Notes: generated by a model from the sequence alone, not told the origin. Numbered from the stretch's first letter, positions 23,326 through 36,340 are shown. The stretch: DNA of 64,000 bases from Trifolium pratense (GCF_020283565.1 NC_060061.1:33455362-33519361), one strand, 5' to 3'. Program-made: numbers and translations.

Positions 23326-25187
23326 AATAGCAATATATGATATATTATAAGTTTTTTCTACACTATTCTTTAAAAATTTGAGAATATACATGAGAAGTAT
23401 AAGGTGGTTAAAAGTTAATTGTTGGTACACATGCAAAGTAGGATGACCAGGTTCGAATCATGGTTCCATATATATATATATATAATGTAATGTCTCTGTC
23501 AATTAAGCTATGTTCATGGCACATTGCACTCTCTAGTATATTATTTTTACACCATCACTTATATTTATTTATGTAATATGGAGAGAAAAGACTAATAAAA
23601 AAACGAACACGTATTTAACACCATATATAAAAATACGGCCTTTGGAGAAACAAACTTATCCAAATAACATTACTCTAAAATTTATATAGGTATTTCTAGT
23701 CACACATATAAACCAAGTGGATATAGAATAATTCCAAAATACATACTGTATCAATCAAATTTTGAATAAAACTCATCAATCATTGAAACGGATAAAATAT
23801 AGAGGATTTTTTTTCCTTCTTTTCATTATTGTTCATTTTTTAGGGTGCTGCAAATAATAGGTGATGATTATGGGATGCCAATATAGTTGGGATGTCATAG
23901 TTATTATGTGATGCCTATGCACGCTAATGTTATATATATATATATTCAAATTTCTATTTATACGGTCAAGTTACTAGCTAGGTTAAAGTGGTTAATAAGT
24001 TTCATCAAAAGACGAATCATTTGGAAGAACTCAAACTCACTACTTAGGTGAAATAATTTTTTTTATCATACTTTATGTACCTTGTGATTAAACTCCGAAA
24101 TATTAGAAAAAACAAAAATCACCACTTCTGCAACTCAATAACAAATTCATTCGTTCTCAGTTTCTTAGTTAGTTGACCATATCATAAAACATTGAATTTC
24201 ACCTCAATAATCCAACACTTTTAAGCATGAAGGATGTTCTGCTCAAATCAAGAGATTCATAACCAGATTTGGTAAGACCGACTTCACTTGGTGCAACTGA
24301 ATGGGATCAATGAACTTAGATACAAAGTGAGTGTAAAACCAACCTAGGGACCCATGTTATATACAATTGATACAGTACTGTTTTTACTTATATATTTTAC
24401 TAAAAAAAGTGGCATATAATATATCGATTGTCGACATCTTTTATTCATGTTGAAAAAGTTATTAGTTCATGTGTCACCATTTTACTGTTCATTAATGGAC
24501 AAAATGAGCAAGATAAGAAGTCATGATTTTAAAATTGTTATTGGGATTTGGGATTAGACATTAGGTATTAAGAAATTCGACAAAAACTAAAATTATTTTT
24601 TACACTGAAAATTACATAATAATTTTTTGTCCTCTACACAAATTTTAAAAATATCAAAATAACTTTTTATCTACTAAACATTGTAAAAGATATGCAAAAT
24701 TTGTTATATACTTTTTTCCTATGTTATCATATTATGTATTATTCTGTCCTGTATTTATATTTTACGAATCAAATAAATCTTAGTTATTCATTAATGGATT
24801 TTTGTTTCACATATCCTATAATTATTGAGACTAATTTTTTTATAATGTAGAATTATATTAATTTGATTCGATGGGGTAACATTACTCATTTGAACAAAAA
24901 AGAATGAATTTCAAAATAATAGGTTTACATTTGATCAATGAAATTTGAGAAAAAAAATTGTAACAATATTTTTAGTCTAAATTAGCAATGTCACATTATC
25001 AAATGTAAATCCAATTCATTAATACAGTTCATAAAAAGTACAGTAAGTCTCAACTTGAGTTGTGAAAAAATAAAATCTTGAAACTTGTAAAAATCTTTAT
25101 TCTTGATGAAGCATAATTTTTTTGTTGGACTTTATTTATCCTTCAGTCGAACTCTGAATTATCGGTCTCTTTAAAAAAAATAGTATT
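23326..25187. other. AT-rich intergenic stretch
   Basis: It contains (TA)n runs at about 23470-23485 and 23930-23944 and a tRNA-like B-box stretch (CAGGTTCGAATCATGG near 23450), probably an old SINE. No gene seen. Confidence 0.55.
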
Positions 25188-25731
25188 TGAAAGTTAATCT
25201 AATTAATAATGGTTTGACTTGTATTTTTAGGACGACGTTAGTTTAATTCCCGTTATGACTTATGAACCTGACAATTTCATTAATCACTTATTGGAAGCAA
25301 TATCTAGAGAAAAGATTCAATGTTCAAAAGAATTTATAATGGTATTTTACTTATTAATGAGATTTTCATATTGATAACGAGAATTAAACTAACGTCGTGG
25401 TAGAAATATACTCCCTTCGGTCCTTTTTATAAGGAACACTTTGGAAAAAAAATTTGGTCCTTTTTATAAGAAACTTTGACCAATTTTCAAATATTTTAAA
25501 TGTTCAATTTCACTTATGCTCTTATTTATTATGAGAGAGAATTTAAAAATAAGTAAGTTAAAGAGTAATTAATTAAGGGTATACATGGAATAAATTTAAA
25601 TTTGTAAGAGTATTAAATGAAAATAACTATGTTAAATGTGTTTCATTAGTCTGTGTGATTTTTTCAAAGTGTTCCTTATAAAAAGGACCGGAGGGAGTAA
25701 GTCAAATCACTATTAACTAGATTGACTTTCA
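25188..25731. mobile_element. Fold-back element interrupted by a Stowaway MITE
   Basis: The left arm (GAAAGTTAATCTAATTAATA ... GACGACGTTAGTTTAATT, ending near 25250) recurs inverted at the right (AATTAAACTAACGTCGTGG near 25383-25402, and AGTCAAATCACTATTAACTA to GATTGACTTTC near 25731). The right arm is split by the Stowaway at 25411-25697. No coding sequence. Confidence 0.65.
25411..25697. mobile_element. Stowaway-type MITE (CTCCCTCCGTCC family)
   Basis: It starts CTCCCTTCGGTCCTTTTTAT and ends with its inverse (ATAAAAAGGACCGGAGGGAG), with the TA target duplication (25409-25410, 25698-25699); 287 bp. Confidence 0.85.
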
Positions 25732-26228
25732 TTAATTAATCAATTACAGTTGGTATAGATGGTTGAATCTTCAGTCCATAGCTACGGTAATTTGGATTTC
25801 AATGTGAAATTATTATAAACGATGAAAGTTAGTACTTTTTTTTTTTTGGTACATTGAAAGTTAGTATTTCTTCCTCACATGCACGGAGAAAAAGTCTATA
25901 AAAAGAACGTTAGTAATTCACCAAGTCTACATAAAGAGCTTGTCAAAAACAAAAAAAAAAAAAGAGTCAAAGAGTCTACATAAAGGAGACAAACAGATTG
26001 TGTTTGTAAACTTTGTATTTATTTATTCATTTATTTTAAGTTCCATAAAAGAGCCGGTAATTAAGCTACCAAGATTTAACGTTATTTTAAGTCCAAAAAA
26101 AAAAAGATTTAACGTTATTTTAAAAGTTAAAATACATATATTGAAAATTTGGGCAGCACTATGGTCTATGGATGCCATTTGCTCAATTTACTCATGGTTT
26201 TGTCCTGAAAATAACTAAAGTCCATGCC

Positions 26229-26296
<68 letters not shown>
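26229..26296. repeat. (AAT)n microsatellite
   Basis: About 22 uninterrupted AAT/ATA trinucleotide units. It generates a false poly-leucine open frame on the minus strand. Confidence 0.97.
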
Positions 26297-26298
<2 letters not shown>

Positions 26299-27229
26299 TA
26301 TACAGGGCAAAGTCAAAGTCAACGCACTAACAGAATGGTGATGGTCGATGGCAAGTTTGAATAAATAATTAACGTTTATATTTATGTAAATGACCCAAAA
26401 ATGTACTTCAACTTCAACCCATACCATTATCAATACTTGTTTAATTTTGCACTCCACATTTGGAGGAACTCTACCCATAGTTTTCAATAGTCAAATTAAG
26501 GGAAAGGATTATCTCCTCTCACATTTTAGTTGATTTTCAGGGTTAAGAATTTTTTGAAGAAAATCTTTTCCCATCAATAATACCAACAAATAAAGATTGA
26601 TCTAGTAGAAAAGACTAATATATCTTCAATAAAATATTTAGATAAAGTGTAAATTATTATTAGAAAAAAGTGTCTACATTTGATTTTTTTTTTTACACTA
26701 AGTGTTTACATTTGATGTCTAATCATGTTTCTAACTTTCTATCTTTCACAGGGACGGAGTTTGTAAGGCACCGGCAGATATCATGGTCCCCCCTAAACTT
26801 TTTTTAAAATATTTTATATTAGTATATTATTTGTTTAATTTTATTTTTGGTCATCTATTTTATTTTATTTTCTTTTTTTGGTTACATAGTCCTCTATTTT
26901 ATTAAACTCACTAAAATAATCTCCTTTTTTAATTTAACTTTTTAAACTCTATTTATACATTTGTTGTAAGTTTGATCTCATCGGATGATTTCCTCCTTAA
27001 AAATTCTATGTTTGTACCAAAAAGGCACTAATATTCAATTTAATGACAAAATATCTCTTTTAAGACTAAAATTCATCTTCTTTTTTTTACGCAAAAGTCA
27101 CAATTTTTATGAAAAAATGCATGAGTTGAGATGAAAATTTCAATAAATGTGAAAATTGAAGGGCTGAAGCAGTGGGACTTTAGTAAAATCACTAATTTAT
27201 TTTCACATGATGTAGCAGAAGAGATACTA
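26297..27229. other. Intergenic, degenerate repeats
   Basis: Near 26751 a CAGGGACGGAGTTTG stretch resembles the end of a hAT-like element; its partner end was not found. Otherwise AT-rich without a gene. Confidence 0.5.
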
Positions 27230-28006
27230 GCAGTACCGCTCTAATTAGAGAAGTGCAGGAGGATGGGTTAGTATGGCAAGAAGAACAAAACGGTGAATAT
27301 ACAGTAAAGTTTGGTTATAGAATATTGATGAAAGCAAAGGAAGAAGGGAGACGGCGAGGAATGGAAGGTAGCTGGAAGTGTTTATGGCAGATACGCGCAC
27401 CACCGAGAAGAGAACTCAGTTAAGACAGCACTATGTACAATGCCCCTTAGTCTGTGAGTTGTGTAGCAGAGAGAGTGAGGATACTTGGCACATGCTTTTC
27501 GATTGTGAGATGAGTTGAAACTGCTGGGCTGCTGCGGGATTACAGGTTGTTATCACACCTCGCCTGAATGTTTATAATAATGCAAAAAAGGTTATCTTTG
27601 ACATCTGCAGCAAGGAAGCTAAGGAGCAGATAGAGTGGCAACAATGATATGGCTGTTATGGAACAATAGAAACCAATGGCTTTGGAATAATGAGAAGAGA
27701 GATGCAACACAATTGGGTGTTCAAGCTTTTCATTTGTGGGAAGATTGGTATAAGGTACAAAAGTTTAATAATAATATTTCAGATGATGTACAGGAACAGC
27801 AGCATCAACAATGGGTACCGCCAAGACAAGGGTGGCTCAAATGTAACGTAGATGCCGGAATCCTCAACGGTGGAAGAATTATCAGTGATAGTTGGTGCAT
27901 TCGCGATGAGAACCTGCAAACAAGCTATTTCCAAATTGATGTGGCGCACCTTCTTCTAGGATATAGAAGTGGCCCAAATAGTGTGAAACTTTGTTCATCA
28001 AATTGA
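27230..28006 (+). pseudogene. LINE fragment: zf-RVT and RNase H region
   Basis: Read in shifting plus-strand frames, this stretch shows the zinc-binding RT-associated domain of plant LINE ORF2 (NGEYTVK..GYR, then CELC..E.EDTWHMLFDC) followed by WVPPRQGWLKCNVDAG, the start of the LINE RNase H domain. There are stops and frame changes (for example near 27420 and 27518), and the RNase H part is cut off after about 50 residues. The RT domain itself is not in the window. It is a decayed 3' piece of a non-LTR retrotransposon; the 123-residue open frame at 27635-28006 is its longest intact part. Confidence 0.75.
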
Positions 28007-28252
28007 AGATTAATTGTTGATTGCAGTAGGTGAAAGTGAATTTTGAAATTGAAGATGAAAGTTAGCACAAATACAATGCATCTAGCTAGGATGAAGTGAT
28101 GAACACATTATATGTAATTCTATTTATATAATGTGATAAATTCACACATGGGCACATGGCATTGACATGATGGTGAAGAATTAACAACGGATCAGTACAA
28201 TAGACTCAACTCGCAAACAATTTATTTAATCACGAAACATTCTGAACTTTGC

Positions 28253-28573
28253 TCATATGTGTTTGACTAGATCTGCTTGCAATTCATGATGTACATTTGA
28301 ATCACGCATCACAGATCTAGCACGGACATGATCCGCAAATGCAGGTAGCATCTCGGTCGAAAATGGCTCTGGTGTACTAGACCCACTTGCCTCAGATTGA
28401 TCATAATCTGTCCAATGTTGAGCATATGTATCTCGTTCATCCTCAACAATCATATTATGCAATATGATACATGACCCATGATGATAGCCAAATCGGCTAT
28501 GTCCCACAAACGGGCTAGTTCGCAAATAATTAGTAGAATTTTGGGTGTTAAAAGGGTTATTGTTGGGATCCAT
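28253..28573 (-). pseudogene. Internally deleted PIF/Harbinger-type ORF
   Basis: A 106-residue minus-strand frame. The C-terminal half (CIILHNMIVEDERDTY, then ...RARSVMRDSNVHHELQADLV.H) is the end of plant PIF/Harbinger DDE transposases, after the last catalytic block. The N-terminal part MDPNNNPFNTQNS looks like the start of a PIF-associated ORF; the catalytic middle is missing. Most likely a deletion derivative or a joined remnant, unable to transpose on its own. The DDE catalytic residues are absent. Termini were not identified. Confidence 0.6.
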
Positions 28574-29138
28574 TTCACTAAAAATATGTTTAGAGCTATA
28601 AACAAGAGTTTATTGAAGGCTAAATAGAAAAATTAGAACGAAAAATTCATTTTTTTATGTGTCCAAATCAAATGAACTAAGTCTCTATTTATAGAAGAAA
28701 AAAAATGTTGGGGATCCATTTCTTGTTTTTTTTTTCAAAAAATAAATAATTAAATATCCTTTTTTGACTGAATTAATTAAATATCCATAAATAAATAAAC
28801 ATAAACATTGAAATAAAAAAGATGAAGAAGCAAAAAGGGTCCCATCACATAGTCCAAAACCACGTTAGCCAGCCAGCGGTGACATTAACATAGCATTGCT
28901 TGCTTGGTTTGGACTTTGAGTTGGGTGGATTAGATAGATAGATAGATTAATGCTAATTATCAGGTGAGGATGAGAGTGATCAACTCTTGCTTAATATCCA
29001 AGACTAATTATACAGTAACGTAGATTAATCTTCTAAGATCTCCCAATTTCACTTCATACTAATTAAATTAATTAATTAATTAATACTACAAAAAACTCAA
29101 GTGTGTGAATAGCAAAGAAGAAGAAGAAGAAGAAGAAG
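28574..29138 (+). promoter_or_regulatory. Promoter and leader of the LIKE-COV gene
   Basis: AT-rich upstream region with a GATA microsatellite (about 28931-28949), a TTAA-rich run (about 29060-29083) and a (GAA)n stretch at 29115-29138 immediately before the ATG, which is probably 5' UTR. No defined box can be assigned with confidence. Confidence 0.4.
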
Positions 29139-32100
29139 ATGGCAGAAGAAAAAGAATCAACGTCAATTCCTCTGAGTCAAGCTGACAATGTCTCTTGCGA
29201 AGATCCCGAAGATCCAGCCAAGTCTCCACCAACCTCTCCCAATTCTTCAACTCGCAGGGTGGGTACCCTAATTCCTTTTCCCTTTTCAATTTCCCTATTA
29301 TTATTATTATTTCCTCATACTCCAAATTAGGGTTTAGTCTTCGATCTTGTTTGTTGCACTGTTTTTTATTAGCTTATTTATAAGTCAACCATTCGTCTTC
29401 ACTACCATAATGAAATTAGAAACATGCTTCGACTGAAATTGACTTTACGAGCTCAACTTTGAGAATTTGCAATGAAATTTGAGTGATAACTCCATTATCA
29501 CTTGAGTAATGCATAATATAGGTATTTTTTTTTTTTAAAACTCCGTTTCTAGGATAAAGACTGACTAATTCAAGGGACACCATCTACTAGCGGGGCACAA
29601 TTGATACCAGAGGTATCAAAGTGGCACGGGAGGATTTGAACCTGAGAACTTGAGAGGAGCACACTTCTAGCTCCCAGGCTATTTGAGTGGTCCCGATTCA
29701 GTAATTATATGATTTGTTAAAAAACTGTGTGGGTTTTGCTTGTTCTTTGCTCAGATGAGCCAGAATGATTACTGTGTTGTTTTGCTTAATTGTCCTTACC
29801 TAGAAAAATTACTGAGTTTGTTAAAATAGTACACTGAAATATATGGTAAAGTCATAAAAATTGAAGTGTGGGGTTATAATTGAGCCACCAAAGCCTGTTT
29901 CCCTGCATTCTATAGACCTTAGAAAGAGGCCTGTTAGCTGCTGGATGTTGGAATTCAAGGATCATTATGTGAGCCTTTCGTCGTATAAAAATAGCCATCT
30001 TGCTTTTTATGATACAAGTTCTAAATGATGAAGATGAAGATGAAGTTTATAGAAATTCAATTGTTGCCCAATATGCATCTGTTTGGCATGATATATAATT
30101 TTCCAAGTTTCATATTATTGCAAAATAAAATTCATCTATGGCTCACTAATGACTCATTATGTGCATTTATGTCAGGCTTGCTGCTTTGTTCTTCAGAGTT
30201 GGGTCTCAAAGAAATTTATGACTGGATGGTAAATTTATGACTGGATGTCAGACTTATCAAGATGGCTTATTGTTGCCATATTCAGTGACCTAATTATCCA
30301 TTTATTTTTGTACTTGCAGTGTGGTTCTATTCCCAGTTGCAGTTACCTTTTTTATTACATGGTGGTTTATTCAGTTTGTTGACGGTTTCTTTAGTCCACT
30401 ATACTCCAGTTTTGGCATTGAAATATTTGGTGAGTAATTTATTTTTCCTCCAACAAACATGGCTTGACAATTATATTTGCTCCCTTGAGAAGTTACAAAT
30501 GACGGGAATTTTTCATTGTTCTAGATGTCATAGATCCAAAACATAAAAAAGGAAAGGAAATGAACATAGTGCATAAATTCAAAGATAAATAGGTTACTCT
30601 TTTGTTTTACCAATTGAGCAGGAAGGTATTTTACTTTCTTCTCAGAGTTTAGTGGCTAATATGGGAACATACAAAGCAAAGCAAATGATAATAATGCATA
30701 AACTGGTAAATTCAAAGATAACATGTTATTTTATTGTTAAAACAATTGAGAAAAAGGGCATACTGTTTTTCATCTGAGTTTATTTAAATTGTAGTCTAAA
30801 TGTTTCAGAGGATATGGTATCCTCACCTTTTTTGTACTTCTCCAGTTTTGTCTAATAAAGTTATTTTCTATCAAAACTCTCATGCGTGGTCATTATTGGT
30901 TGCGGAAGCATCTTGTATATTCTTTCTTTATTTTTAATCCCTCTCAATGTGATGTATTAAGTTTAAATGCTCTTGGTTTGTGGTGCAGGACTTGGTTTTA
31001 TTACATCGCTTGCTTTTGTATTTGTTATTGGTGTTTTTGTTTCATCATGGATGGGTGCCACTGTCTTCTGGGTTGGAGAATGGTTAATAAAGCAAATGCC
31101 CCTAGTTAGACATATATACTCTGCATCGAAGCAGATTAGTGCTGCAATTTCTCCAGGTATGCTCTTCATAACAATATAGTCCTATTAAATTAACCCAAAC
31201 AAAGATTTAAGTCTGGTTAGATAGTTGAATCTGAATTCACATAGAGATGAGCAGTTATGTTATTTGCATCTTAGTTAGTGTTAGTTAGTGTTGTTGCCTT
31301 TAAATAAAAAAACGGTGTTTAGAGCTAGGATGTTAATAGCGGCGCTATAGCGCGCTATAGCGTAGCGTTTTACCACCTCTCTGCTATGCTATAAGACTGC
31401 TTTCCGCTATTTAGAGAAGCGGAAATAGCGGCCGCTATTTGCAGGAAAATAGCGTTTTGTTAGCGGTGGCGTAGCGTTTTGGTAGCGCTATTTGGCCGCT
31501 TTAGCGTTTTGGAGGGAAAAAAATTGATGAAAATCTTTATTTTTGAAATAAATCATAAGTGAGGGGTATTTTGGACTTTTCTGCACATCAAAAAGCAACC
31601 AACACATCACAACACGTGATTTACTTTTCTATTTGAGTTGTTTCTTCTTTCTTTTCTCACATCACGCTCTTCTCCTCTTCTCCTTCAACGGACTCCTTCA
31701 CCAAATCACCTCTTCTCCTTCAACATCTCCTTCACCAAATCGACTCCTCTGTTTCCTTTCTCTAAATCAACTGTTCTTCTCCTCTTCTTACAAGGTTTGT
31801 TCCTTTCTCAAACCTTAATGTGGTGGACCTTAGAAGTGAAGATGAGGCAGAAGCAGATGTGGTCTCAAGGGCTTCAAAAGATTAATGGCTTGTCATTATT
31901 TTGTTTACTTTTAGAACTTGCTTATGCATTTTAATGGGATGTCATTTTGAGTACTTCTAGAACTTCATGGAATGTTATTAGTCTTTATTTTTAGAACCTA
32001 TTTTGATGGTAAATGACAATATTTAGTATAATTATTAAGTAAGAAAGTCCTTTTAATTTTGTGTATTTTTCTATTTTAGTATTTATGTATGTTGTTGGAA

Positions 32101-33672
32101 TTTATGTTTAATTTGTACATGACCGCTATAGCGCTACCCGCTATACCGCAATAGCATTTTTGAGGTTCGGCGCTACGCGCCGCTATCCGAGATTAACAAG
32201 ATAGGTTTAGAGGAAGATGTTTTGTACTCTCGTTAGTTTAAGAGAGTTGGGGCCTTTGGGCATAGGGAGGTTTGTCGACTCTTGAAGATCTGCATTCTAA
32301 TATATGGTCAGGGGACTCCTTCGGTCCTTCCCCAAATCTTCTAATAAAATACTTCCTTCCTATCAAAGGCTGGCTTGTTGAAAGAAAACGTTTTACTGTT
32401 TTGAATAGATCTTATTAGCTTTGACTTTGACAAGTTAAATGGTTTGGTAATTGATAAATAGGATCAGTTGGACTCTTCATTTATGAATTCACGGTATACT
32501 TCAAACAGTTTTTCCCTGTCATTTTAGCTGTCGGTGATTTCTTTTTAGCTTGCATACTTTGCAATCAATAAATTTTAACTATCCTATATAGTTTTATTTT
32601 GGACCAAACTATCCTATATAGTTGAGGTATGATATATTGACCGTTTTCAAATATTGGTTACAAGGATGCAATGATTTGTTGTAATTATTATTTTCGAATT
32701 CTTCTTTACAGATCAAAATACCACTGCCTTTAAAGAGGTAGCAATTATCCGTCATCCACGCGTTGGCGAATATGCTTTTGGCTTCATTACATCAACTGTT
32801 ACTCTACAGGTACTTTGAACACGCTGTATTTACTCAACATCTTTTTAGGGTTCCCTTTTTGAAAGTTGATTAGTAAACTAACGACTTTTGTCTAACTAGA
32901 AGTAAAATAGGATATATAGAATACTGGTTTAGCGGGGGATACACAAACGTTAGCTTAGATGCGAAAGTTGAAAAAAATACTATACTAGACACAAATGTTA
33001 GCGGGGGAGAGTTAATTTACTGTCAAAAATTTGGGGCTTGCGTTTTCATCTGATAGTTGCTTCATCAATAATCTCAATATGTTTGTGTATCCTCTCCAAT
33101 GAATTCTGTTATTTTCTGAGGAAACTACTAATGTCAATTATTTGTTATATATATATATTTAACTTTTGATTTTATCCTTTTTTTTCCATCCCAGAAAGAA
33201 AATGAAGATGAAGAGCTATGTAGTGTTTTTATCCCTACAAACCATCTGTATATTGGCGATATAATTTTGGTTAACTCCAAAGATGTTATAAGACCAAATC
33301 TTTCCATTCGAGAAGGCATAGGTAGGTTCTCTTTTTTTTTTTTTTTGGTAGGTTCTCTTTTTTATGATTGATTGGAAAGTACACCGTGTGAGTGTTTGTT
33401 ATGCCTGTTCAACCCGTCTATTAAGAAGAAATTGTTGTTATATGATGTTCTTTCTACATCATCAGTCACAAATGTGAACTTTTCCATTTTACATTATTCT
33501 TGATGTAGAAATTCTTAAACTATTGCCATTTTTTTTATAATGGTGAAACATGTATGTTCATGCTAATGCAGAAATCATTGTTTCTGGAGGAATGACAATG
33601 CCACAGTTGATATCTCCCATCGAAAGAGCTGCTCGACCGAATGAGAGAATATCTTTGAACAGAATTGGATAA
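29139..33672 (+). CDS. LCV: Protein LIKE COV (CONTINUOUS VASCULAR RING family)
   Basis: Seven exons with consistent phases: 29139-29258, 30176-30228, 30320-30429, 30989-31156, 32712-32809, 33195-33321, 33572-33672; 258 residues. Family hallmarks are clear: a Ser/Pro-rich N-terminus, VLQSWVSKKFMTGC, a first membrane segment (VVLFPVAVTFFITWWFIQF), a second (FITSLAFVFVIGVFVSSWMG), then HIYSASKQISAAISP, EVAIIRHPRVGEYAFGFIT, VFIPTNHLYIGDI, RPNLSIREGIEIIVSGGMTM. COV/LCV proteins are DUF502 membrane proteins of the Golgi/trans-Golgi linked to vascular patterning and vacuolar sorting. Length matches family members. The intron after exon 4 holds a hAT element (31325-32204) and intron 1 a SINE. Exon 2 has only 53 nt, and its donor lies inside a 17-bp direct duplication. 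Confidence 0.95.
29530..29700 (-). mobile_element. tRNA-derived SINE in LIKE-COV intron 1
   Basis: On the minus strand a tRNA-like head (CCTGGGAGCTAGAAG, then GGTTCAAATCCTCCCG as B box) leads to a body with GATACCTCTGGTATC and an A-rich tail (the T run at 29527-29537). The target duplication is not clear. Confidence 0.6.
31325..32204. mobile_element. hAT-type element in LIKE-COV intron 4, 880 bp
   Basis: A perfect 8-bp target duplication GTTTAGAG lies at 31317-31324 and 32205-32212. The ends CTAGGATGTTAATAGCGGCG and (inverse) CTATCTTGTTAATCTCGG are related, and both subterminal zones are packed with GCTATAGCG / AATAGCG motifs. The middle has CT-rich and U-rich sequence with short open frames (31633-31934) that I do not regard as genes. 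No transposase domain is recognised. Confidence 0.8.
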
Positions 33673-35215
33673 AGGAATGAACGCACGGCTTAAAATATAT
33701 GACTTGTAGTTATCATCCATTATATTATGCATGATTCATATGGTGATGAGAATTGTATTCTGAACCTCCTTGTGATGGAATATGTATACGAAAGTTGTTG
33801 TTTAATATTTACAGTTTTTATTGAAGTTGAAAAAAGAGCAAGATACGCTAATAGTTATTGCAATATTTGTATCCTTTTATTTTAGTTCTACTTCTCTTTT
33901 TCATCCTTCATGCATTATCAGTTATCACACCGACACAAACGAGATAAGGGGGTTAAGCATTTCTTTTGGTCACTCGTCATAGCTCATTTCATTTTTGCAT
34001 GGTGTAAAGTTTATTTTTGTAAAGATGCTAACAAAAGAAAACAAAGAAAGAGACGCAAAAAAGAACTAAGCTCTTGGGTAAGGCACCCTTAGAGCATCAG
34101 ACAACAAAAGATCATGTATATTCAATGGCGGAGACTCTCATATAGAAAGCTTCGCATCATTTGTTGAGCCTAATTTGGCGAGAAAATCGGCACAAGACTT
34201 CCCTTCCCTCAAGGAACGAAAATAAAGAGACTTCTCAGCTTCAAAGGGTCCTTGAAACTCTCAAAACTGTGTTTGTCACTCAACTCACCCCTTCAACTTT
34301 GCTTCCCCACCCCCCATTTATGCCCACCTCCTCCCTTGGTTGACACGGCCCTTGCCACTCTTGCTCCATTATCGACACAATCCAGAGTCTGTCAGCCTCT
34401 TTTTCTCTTTTGTTGATTATCGTACCATCGTTAGATCCAAACGCAAAATCATTTACTCTCTCGTCACTATTCTTTGTTGTCATTGTTCTTGACTGTTATG
34501 CGTGCTTTTTGTTGTTGCACTTCACCTGCTAAACTATCTATCCCACTATCATTCTTGTGCAATTCTCTCTCATCATAGAGGGATGGTTTTGGGTCATTAT
34601 CCGAAATCACCCCTCTTCGTCGTTTTTCTCATTGTTTTTCTAAATAAATGTTATTCACATATATTTGAATTTTATTTTTATGTTTTGGTCGCCTAAGTGC
34701 GGTGTTGTTGGTTTGTTAGTCGTTTTGTGACGGTTTTTTGTTGTTCCGTCTTTGTGCGGTGTTTTGTTTGTTCGGAGTGACAGATAAGTTTTGACTTATT
34801 AAGGTTCAAACAATGATATTCAGAGGCATATATACTATAGTTCAAGTAAAGGGCTTATGGCGGCTATCACTAAGGTCAATTTTCTCTCAATCTTGCAAAT
34901 ATATTGTCGGTATATGGCAGAATCGGTTATCTCGGAGACCAAATATAGTAATTTTTTTGCGCGAACACATGCAAATATCTTTTTTCTGAAGTTGGATGCC
35001 ATCAAAGACGGTGGATCTCAAATTACTATTGACCTTTGGTCATATGTTGAAGAATTTAGTCTGATTGTTAAGATTTAGATTTTGGTTTGTTTACGCTATA
35101 CTGTCGGATGAAAGTTTTAAACATATCTTTAATGGGTATTTAGCTATCTTCATCTCTTGTATTGTTGCTATTTTAACATATGACTGAATGAATTTTATTT
35201 TATTATAAAAAAAAC
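33673..35215. other. 3' UTR of LIKE-COV, then LINE remnants
   Basis: About 33673-33860 is likely 3' UTR. On the minus strand at about 34100-34230 a reading with KSCADFLAKLG and LLLSDALRV is the C-terminal end of a LINE-type RNase H domain, with one stop. 34680-35215 resembles a LINE 3' UTR on the plus strand and ends in an A-rich tail near 35205-35215. No intact gene. Confidence 0.55.
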
Positions 35216-36340
35216 ATAATTGATAAGCAAATGGATGACAACAACACAATTTACTTGCTTAAAAAAAACACAATTTACCAATATGTCACCTAATCTATAT
35301 AAGAAAGTTAATTATTCCGGAAAACTCATAAATAATTTTGCTTCAAATGCTGCCATGTGTCTAAAGTAAGGGTACTTGATGTCCAAAATTTGTATAACTG
35401 AACTGATATTGCTGCAAACCGAGCCATATTGTGAGCCAACCAAGCCATTTTGTAAACTTGTGAGAGAAAAAGTTGTTTTTTGGAAAGCCGATTACATGGA
35501 AACTAATTTGGTTGCTTTTGAAACCAAGGCAACCAAACCATTTTTTATGCCAAATATTAAATGCAATTGTCACATGTCATTGTCATCTTTTCAGCTTTGT
35601 CATACACTTACCCAATGTGTCATACTCATATTCAACTATTTATTTTCCCACCAAAGAACAATTTGAAATTTGAATAACAAATTTCATGAATTATATCTAT
35701 ATAAGTTATAACTATCATATAAGGTTTAAACTATCATTGTCACTGATAAATATTTCAAAAAAAATTTATCATATGTGAAACAAATTTTAACTATTTTTTT
35801 TCTTCAAAGAAACTATTTTACACGAGATAAGTTATAACTGACATAAATTTTAATTACCATATATGGGATAACTTTAATATCAAAATTTACATTAATCTAT
35901 ACTTAAATAATTATGTACTAAATAAATCAAACACTGTTGTACCAAAAAAAATAAAAAACTGGATAAAATATGCTATCAGATACGGGACAAATTATATCTG
36001 ATAAAAAATTCAAAATAATTATCATATATACTAATTAAATCATACGCGGGACAAAATACGATACAGATTCAAATACGAAAAATTTTATTTATAATTACAA
36101 AATATATACATTGGTAAAAAATATGCTTTCGCATACGGGATAAATTATAACTTATAAAAATCTCAAAATTTCTATTATATATACTAAATAAATCATTAAA
36201 TATTAATGAAAGTCTTCTGCGTTTTTTCAAATGACTGTTTTAATGCAATATTTTATTTTTTAATTTTAATTAGCAAAGTGTAACTTAAAAAAATATCTGT
36301 GTAACGTTACGACTCGTGAGATAGCACGAGTCTATTATTA
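35216..36340 (+). mobile_element. Putative degenerate Helitron 3' region
   Basis: AT-rich sequence with two diverged copies of a block (ATGCTWTCRSATACGGGA ... ATATATACTAA) near 35968 and 36122. It ends with an 8-bp hairpin GACTCGTG-agatag-CACGAGTC less the shared G/C ends (36311-36332) and ATTAG|T a few bases later. This resembles the Helitron end at 2932, but the terminus is TTAG, not CTAG. The 5' end was not found. Confidence 0.35.

Noticed and set aside
26215..26487. Poly-leucine open frame on the minus strand
   Set aside because: Produced by the AAT microsatellite.
31633..31934. Open frames in LIKE-COV intron 4 as extra exons
   Set aside because: They are inside the hAT element bounded by a perfect target duplication, and the LIKE-COV frame is complete without them.
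34857..35078. 73-residue plus-strand frame
   Set aside because: No motif; sits in a LINE-like 3' region.
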